Under the pieces are notes generated by a model. It searched no databases. It saw nothing but the letters and a program-made list of their open reading frames with translations, and had not been told where the DNA came from. A stretch of DNA of 64,000 bases, taken from NCBI RefSeq assembly GCF_001889045.1, contig NZ_CP018155.1:615001-679000 (forward strand), in the 5' to 3' direction. This document shows positions 60,249 through 64,000 of this stretch, one piece after another. A program made the position numbers and the translations under genes. The DNA is from Tenacibaculum todarodis. Lineage in GTDB: Bacteria; Bacteroidota; Bacteroidia; Flavobacteriales; Flavobacteriaceae. How positions within the stretch are numbered: position 1 is the stretch's first letter; each line of letters opens with the position of its first letter.

Positions 60249-60383
60249 GCGTTAGGGATTGAAGTGGCATCCTTTTTAGTTGTCAGTTCGAGTGATCACG
60301 CTTTTGGGCGTGATTGTATCGAGAACAAAACTAAAAAGATATAACGGAAAGCCCGACCACACTTTTTTTGTGAGGTAACGCCC
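60249..60383 (+). repeat. GCGTTA interspersed repeat, copy F
   Basis: GCGTTAGGGATTGAAGTGGC, ATCCTTTTTAGTT, an inner hairpin (TTCGAGTGATCACGC with GCGTGATTGTATCGAGAA), AAAACTAAAAAGATATAACG, GAAAGCCCGACC and GTAACGCCC. It is the best-kept long copy and lies directly upstream of parC. Confidence 0.85.
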
Positions 60384-60424
60384 AAATAAACAATTAAACT
60401 CTTAAACGAATAAACGTTTTTTAG

Positions 60425-63169
60425 ATGAGTGAAGAAACAAACGAACACGAACACGAACACGAAGAAGAATTAACAAATCAAGATAATCTTGATAATCAGA
60501 CCGATGCGGTCGAAACCATTACCAAAGTTACAGGAATGTACAAAGAGTGGTTTTTAGATTATGCTTCGTATGTAATTTTAGAAAGAGCCGTTCCTTCTTT
60601 GGAAGACGGTTTAAAACCAGTACAACGTAGAATTATGCATTCTATGAAAGATTTGGACGATGGACGTTACAACAAAGTAGCGAATATTGTTGGTCATACC
60701 ATGCAATATCATCCGCATGGAGACGCTTCTATTGCAGATGCAATGGTGCAAATTGGTCAGAAAGAATTACTGATTGACATGCAAGGAAACTGGGGGAATA
60801 TCTTAACTGGAGATAGAGCTGCAGCTTCTCGTTATATTGAAGCGCGTTTGTCTAAATTTGCTTTAGATGTTGTTTTTAATCCAAAAACTACCGATTGGAA
60901 ACTTTCTTACGATGGAAGAAGAAAAGAGCCTATAGATTTACCTGTGAAATTTCCATTATTGTTAGCGCAAGGAGCAGAGGGAATTGCCGTAGGTTTATCA
61001 ACCAAAATATTACCACATAATTTTATTGAACTAATTGATGCGTCCATTAAATATTTAAAAGGAAGGAGTTTTAAAATTGTTCCAGACTTTTTAACTGGAG
61101 GAATTGCAGATTTTACAAACTACAACGACGGTAAACGTGGTGGAAAAGTAAGAGTTAGAGCAAAAATATCTCAACTTGATAAAAAAACCTTGGTTATTAC
61201 GGAAGTTCCGTTTGGAACCACTACAACTTCTTTAATTGATAGTATTTTAAAAGCGAATGATAAAGGTAAAATTCGTGTAAAAAAGATTGAAGATAATACT
61301 GCGGCAAACGTAGAGATATTGGTGCATTTACCACCAAATGTATCGCCAGATAAATCTATTGATGCCTTGTATGCATTTACAAATTGCGAAACTTCAATTT
61401 CGCCATTAGCGTGTACAATTGAAAATAACAAACCTGTTTTTGTTGGTGTTTCAGAAATGCTAAAACATTCAACAGATTTAACGGTAGATTTGTTAAAACG
61501 TGAGTTAGAAATTCAGTTGAACGAATTACAGGAACAATGGCACTTTGCTTCACTTGAAAGAATTTTTATTGAAAATAGGATTTACCGAGACATAGAAGAA
61601 GTAGAAACTTGGGAAGGCGTAATTGAAGCCATTGATAAAGGTTTGCAACCACATATTAAACATTTAAAACGCGCAATTACTGAAGAAGATATTGTTCGTT
61701 TAACGGAAATTAGAATTAAAAAAATATCAAAGTTTGATATTGACAAAGCAAAGCAACACATAGAAAGTTTAGAAGAGAAAATTGCAGTTGTAAAAGATCA
61801 TTTAGCAAATTTAATAGAATTTGCAATAGATTACTTTAAACGCTTAAAAGATACCTACGGAAAAGGAAAAGAGCGTAAAACAGAAATCAGAATTTTTGAT
61901 GACATTGTTGCTACAAAAGTAGTTATGCGTAACACAAAATTGTATGTAAATAGAGAAGAAGGTTTTGTGGGAACTTCACTTAAAAAAGATGAATATGTTA
62001 CCGATTGTGCAGATATTGATGATGTAATTATCTTTAGAAAAGATGGTAAAATGATGGTTACAAAAGTGGCCTCTAAAACCTTTGTTGGTAAAGATATAAT
62101 TCACATTGCAGTCTTTAAAAAGAAAGACAAACGTACCGTTTACAATTTTATGTATAAAGATGGAGCCAAAGGCGCGTCTTATATGAAACGTTTTAATGTA
62201 ACATCTGTAACGCGAGATAAAGAATACGATTTAACCAACGGAAGCAAAGGCTCTAAAGTGTTGTATTTTTCTGCAAATCCTAATGGAGAAGCAGAAGTAG
62301 TTACTATTAATTTACGAGCAGTTGGAAGTGTTAAAAAACTAAAATGGGACATCGATTTTGCAGATTTAGCTGTAAAAGGTAGAGCGGTTCGTGGAAATAC
62401 AATCACTAAATATAGTATAAAAAGTGTTGATTTTAAATCGGCAGGAGTTTCAACATTAAAACCACGTAAAATTTGGTTTGATGATACCGTTCAGCGTTTA
62501 AACGTTGACGAAAGAGGTGAGTTGTTAGGCGAATTTAGAGCGGAAGATAAAATATTAATTGCTACCCAAAAAGGTAAAATTAAAGCGGTTACACCAGATT
62601 TAGGTATGCATTTTGAAGATGATATGATCGTCTTAGAAAAATGGAAACCAAGCAAACCGATTTCCGCAATTTATTTCGATGGAGAAAAGCAACGTTACTA
62701 CGTAAAACGTTTTGAAATTGAGCAAACCGATAAAGAAGAGGTTTTTATTTCAGAACATGAAAAAAGTCAGTTAGAAATAATTGCTACAGATTATCGTCCA
62801 GTTGCAGAGGTTATTTTTTCAAAACGATCTTTAGATAAAATTGAAGTTAATTTTGAAGACTTTATAGCTGTAAAAGGTATTAAAGCGCAAGGAAATCAAT
62901 TAACAACCGATAAAGTTAAGCAAGTAAATTTATTAGATTCTTTACCTTTTGAGGAGCCAGAAGAACCAAAAGTAGAAGAAGTTGAGGTTGTTGAAGAAGA
63001 AGAAATCACGGATGAGGTTTTATTAGAAGTTCCAAAAGTTGAGCCAACTATAAAAAACTCATCAACCAATGAAATGATTAGTAAGGAAGAAAAAGCAAAA
63101 CGTGCATTGCTAAAATCAATAAAAGAAAAGAAAAATACAGATGACGATAGTCAAATAACACTTTTTTAA
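60425..63169 (+). CDS. parC: DNA topoisomerase IV subunit A
   Basis: A 914-residue type IIA topoisomerase cleavage subunit. MYKEWFLDYASYVILERAVPSLEDGLKPVQRR and the YHPHGDASIADAMVQIGQ region lead to the catalytic tyrosine in DRAAASRYIEAR. The tower and coiled coil follow, then a C-terminal beta-pinwheel region (about 520-860) with degenerate blades and no GyrA box, as expected for ParC. Ends are acidic: a His/Glu-rich N-terminus and an EEPEEPKVEEVEVVEEEE stretch near 855-875. The racemase-like gene follows after one base. Confidence 0.93.
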   Translation: MSEETNEHEHEHEEELTNQDNLDNQTDAVETITKVTGMYKEWFLDYASYVILERAVPSLEDGLKPVQRRIMHSMKDLDDGRYNKVANIVGHTMQYHPHGDASIADAMVQIGQKELLIDMQGNWGNILTGDRAAASRYIEARLSKFALDVVFNPKTTDWKLSYDGRRKEPIDLPVKFPLLLAQGAEGIAVGLSTKILPHNFIELIDASIKYLKGRSFKIVPDFLTGGIADFTNYNDGKRGGKVRVRAKISQLDKKTLVITEVPFGTTTTSLIDSILKANDKGKIRVKKIEDNTAANVEILVHLPPNVSPDKSIDALYAFTNCETSISPLACTIENNKPVFVGVSEMLKHSTDLTVDLLKRELEIQLNELQEQWHFASLERIFIENRIYRDIEEVETWEGVIEAIDKGLQPHIKHLKRAITEEDIVRLTEIRIKKISKFDIDKAKQHIESLEEKIAVVKDHLANLIEFAIDYFKRLKDTYGKGKERKTEIRIFDDIVATKVVMRNTKLYVNREEGFVGTSLKKDEYVTDCADIDDVIIFRKDGKMMVTKVASKTFVGKDIIHIAVFKKKDKRTVYNFMYKDGAKGASYMKRFNVTSVTRDKEYDLTNGSKGSKVLYFSANPNGEAEVVTINLRAVGSVKKLKWDIDFADLAVKGRAVRGNTITKYSIKSVDFKSAGVSTLKPRKIWFDDTVQRLNVDERGELLGEFRAEDKILIATQKGKIKAVTPDLGMHFEDDMIVLEKWKPSKPISAIYFDGEKQRYYVKRFEIEQTDKEEVFISEHEKSQLEIIATDYRPVAEVIFSKRSLDKIEVNFEDFIAVKGIKAQGNQLTTDKVKQVNLLDSLPFEEPEEPKVEEVEVVEEEEITDEVLLEVPKVEPTIKNSSTNEMISKEEKAKRALLKSIKEKKNTDDDSQITLF

Positions 63170-63170
63170 G

Positions 63171-63863
63171 ATGAAAACAATAGGATTAATTGGCGGAATT
63201 ACACCACAATCAACAATGCTGTATTATCAAGTGTTAAATGAGTTGGCTGCCGAAAAATATGGCGAACATCATTCTGCTAAAGTTGTAATTCACTCTGTAG
63301 ATTTTGGTGAAATCAAGAAACATCAATTAGCAGGTCGTTGGGATTTGTTAGATGAAATTATGGCTTCCGCAGGTAAAAGTTTAGAAAGAGCAGGAGCAAG
63401 CTGTATTTTAATTTGTGCAAACACCATGCATTTATGTATAGATGCAATTGAAAATGTAGTTTCAATTCCTGTTATTCATATTGCCGAAGCAACAGGAAAA
63501 CAAATTCAACAAAAGAACCTGAAAAAAGTTGCTTTATTAGGTACAAAATATACAATGGATAAAACATTTTATAAAGATGTTTTAGGTAACTTTAGTGTAG
63601 ATACTTTAATACCAAATAATGAAGATAAGGTTTTTATCAATGATATAATATATAGTGAGTTATCTAAAGGTATTGTAAGTGATTTTTCAAAAAACAAGTA
63701 CATAGATATTATTCAGAAATTAACAGAAGAAGGAGCAGAAGGTGTAATATTAGGATGTACAGAAATACCGTTATTGGTGCAACAAAATGATGTTACAATT
63801 CCGGTTTTTGATACGACAACAATACATGCAACAGAGGCATTTAATTTTACCACAAAGGAGTAA
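63171..63863 (+). CDS. Aspartate/glutamate racemase family protein
   Basis: A 230-residue cofactor-independent racemase. IGLIGGITPQSTMLYYQVLNE at the start, ILICANTMHLC (first catalytic Cys, about 83) and GAEGVILGCTEIPLL (second Cys, about 195) give both acid/base residues. It fits the YgeA/aspartate racemase branch. It is co-transcribed with parC (one-base gap). Confidence 0.88.
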   Translation: MKTIGLIGGITPQSTMLYYQVLNELAAEKYGEHHSAKVVIHSVDFGEIKKHQLAGRWDLLDEIMASAGKSLERAGASCILICANTMHLCIDAIENVVSIPVIHIAEATGKQIQQKNLKKVALLGTKYTMDKTFYKDVLGNFSVDTLIPNNEDKVFINDIIYSELSKGIVSDFSKNKYIDIIQKLTEEGAEGVILGCTEIPLLVQQNDVTIPVFDTTTIHATEAFNFTTKE

Positions 63864-63887
63864 TGATCATATAATTCTAATTGCTTA

Positions 63888-64000
63888 ATGAAATTTAAAC
63901 TACTTTTAATAACATTTTTCTTTACCTTTTTTTCCTATGCACAGTCTGAAATTTATTTTTATAAAGATGTTGAAAGTAATTTATCAATTGAAAACATAAA
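63888..64000 (+). CDS. Start of an exported protein, cut by the window edge
   Basis: Thirty-seven codons are visible: a signal peptide (MKFKLLLITFFFTFFSYAQ) and the mature start SEIYFYKDVESNLSIENI. The latter resembles the beginning of flavobacterial 7TM-DISM-type sensor proteins, but the fragment is too short to be sure. Confidence 0.6.
   Translation, partial: MKFKLLLITFFFTFFSYAQSEIYFYKDVESNLSIENI

Noticed and set aside
60249..60383. tRNA or tRNA-derived gene in the GCGTTA repeats
   Set aside because: The CTTCAATCCC block and paired ends recall a T-arm and acceptor stem, but there is no proper T-stem, anticodon arm or D-arm, and the cores differ between copies.

Overview
The window is a piece of a Bacteroidota chromosome, almost certainly a marine-type member of the Flavobacteriaceae (Polaribacter/Tenacibaculum-like). 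The signs are very A+T-rich DNA, promoters of the TTG-N19..23-TAnnTTTG type, almost no Shine-Dalgarno sequences, two secreted nucleases with a C-terminal type IX secretion (T9SS) sorting domain, and family markers such as DUF5606, DUF4199, DUF2807, a DUF853 HerA-like ATPase and a 1.2-kb-codon single-chain PurL. No rRNA or tRNA gene was seen. One small SRP RNA gene is present.

Layout. 1-5.0 kb: 5' part of queE, a HerA-like ATPase, a lipoprotein, a small unknown, a cupin, a ZIP metal transporter and a methyltransferase. 5-10.4 kb: an RlmL-like rRNA methyltransferase, an exported pentapeptide-repeat protein, an AraC regulator, a DUF2807 protein and a ThrE-type exporter. 10.4-20 kb: purL, two tandem T9SS-secreted endonuclease I paralogues and an RsmB-like methyltransferase. 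20-25.2 kb is accessory: recG interrupted in frame by a DUF559 nuclease-like domain framed by palindromic inverted repeats, a complete IS110-family element with a structured noncoding left end that looks like a bridge RNA, a fold-back repeat, and a two-gene operon of unknown function. 25.2-40 kb is core: SDR, mazG, DUF5606, def, a pyruvyl transferase, ruvX, dapD, a glycosyltransferase, tsaC-like, cca, an MsbA-like ABC exporter, a phosphohexomutase, a second glycosyltransferase, DUF4199, the SRP RNA and xerD. 40-57 kb: three paralogous small beta-barrels, aroQ overlapping a 5'-truncated EamA permease, pheT, pyrD, a LysE-type permease, an LRR protein, HMG-CoA lyase, a lipoprotein 5'-nucleotidase, a porin, an FMN-binding protein with its membrane partner, and guaB. 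57-64 kb: topoisomerase IV genes parE and parC, separated by three tandem small membrane-protein paralogues into which an ORF6N-domain cassette bounded by palindromes has been placed; then an aspartate/glutamate racemase-like gene and the start of an exported protein.

Repeats are a main theme. There are six copies of a 79-150 bp intergenic element with GCGTTA/TAACGC ends, four loci of REP-like GTCATTCCTGCG palindromes, a 16-copy heptanucleotide array, a CTTTCCGAAGGAAAG-type palindrome found both at the DUF559 insertion and alone after the ORF6N gene, and four CAATTTG-centred palindromes around and inside the ORF6N gene. The strongest candidates for something little described are the in-frame DUF559 palindromic element in recG and the ORF6N palindrome cassette between parE and parC.

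All calls come from reading the sequence and translations. No similarity search or folding program was run.
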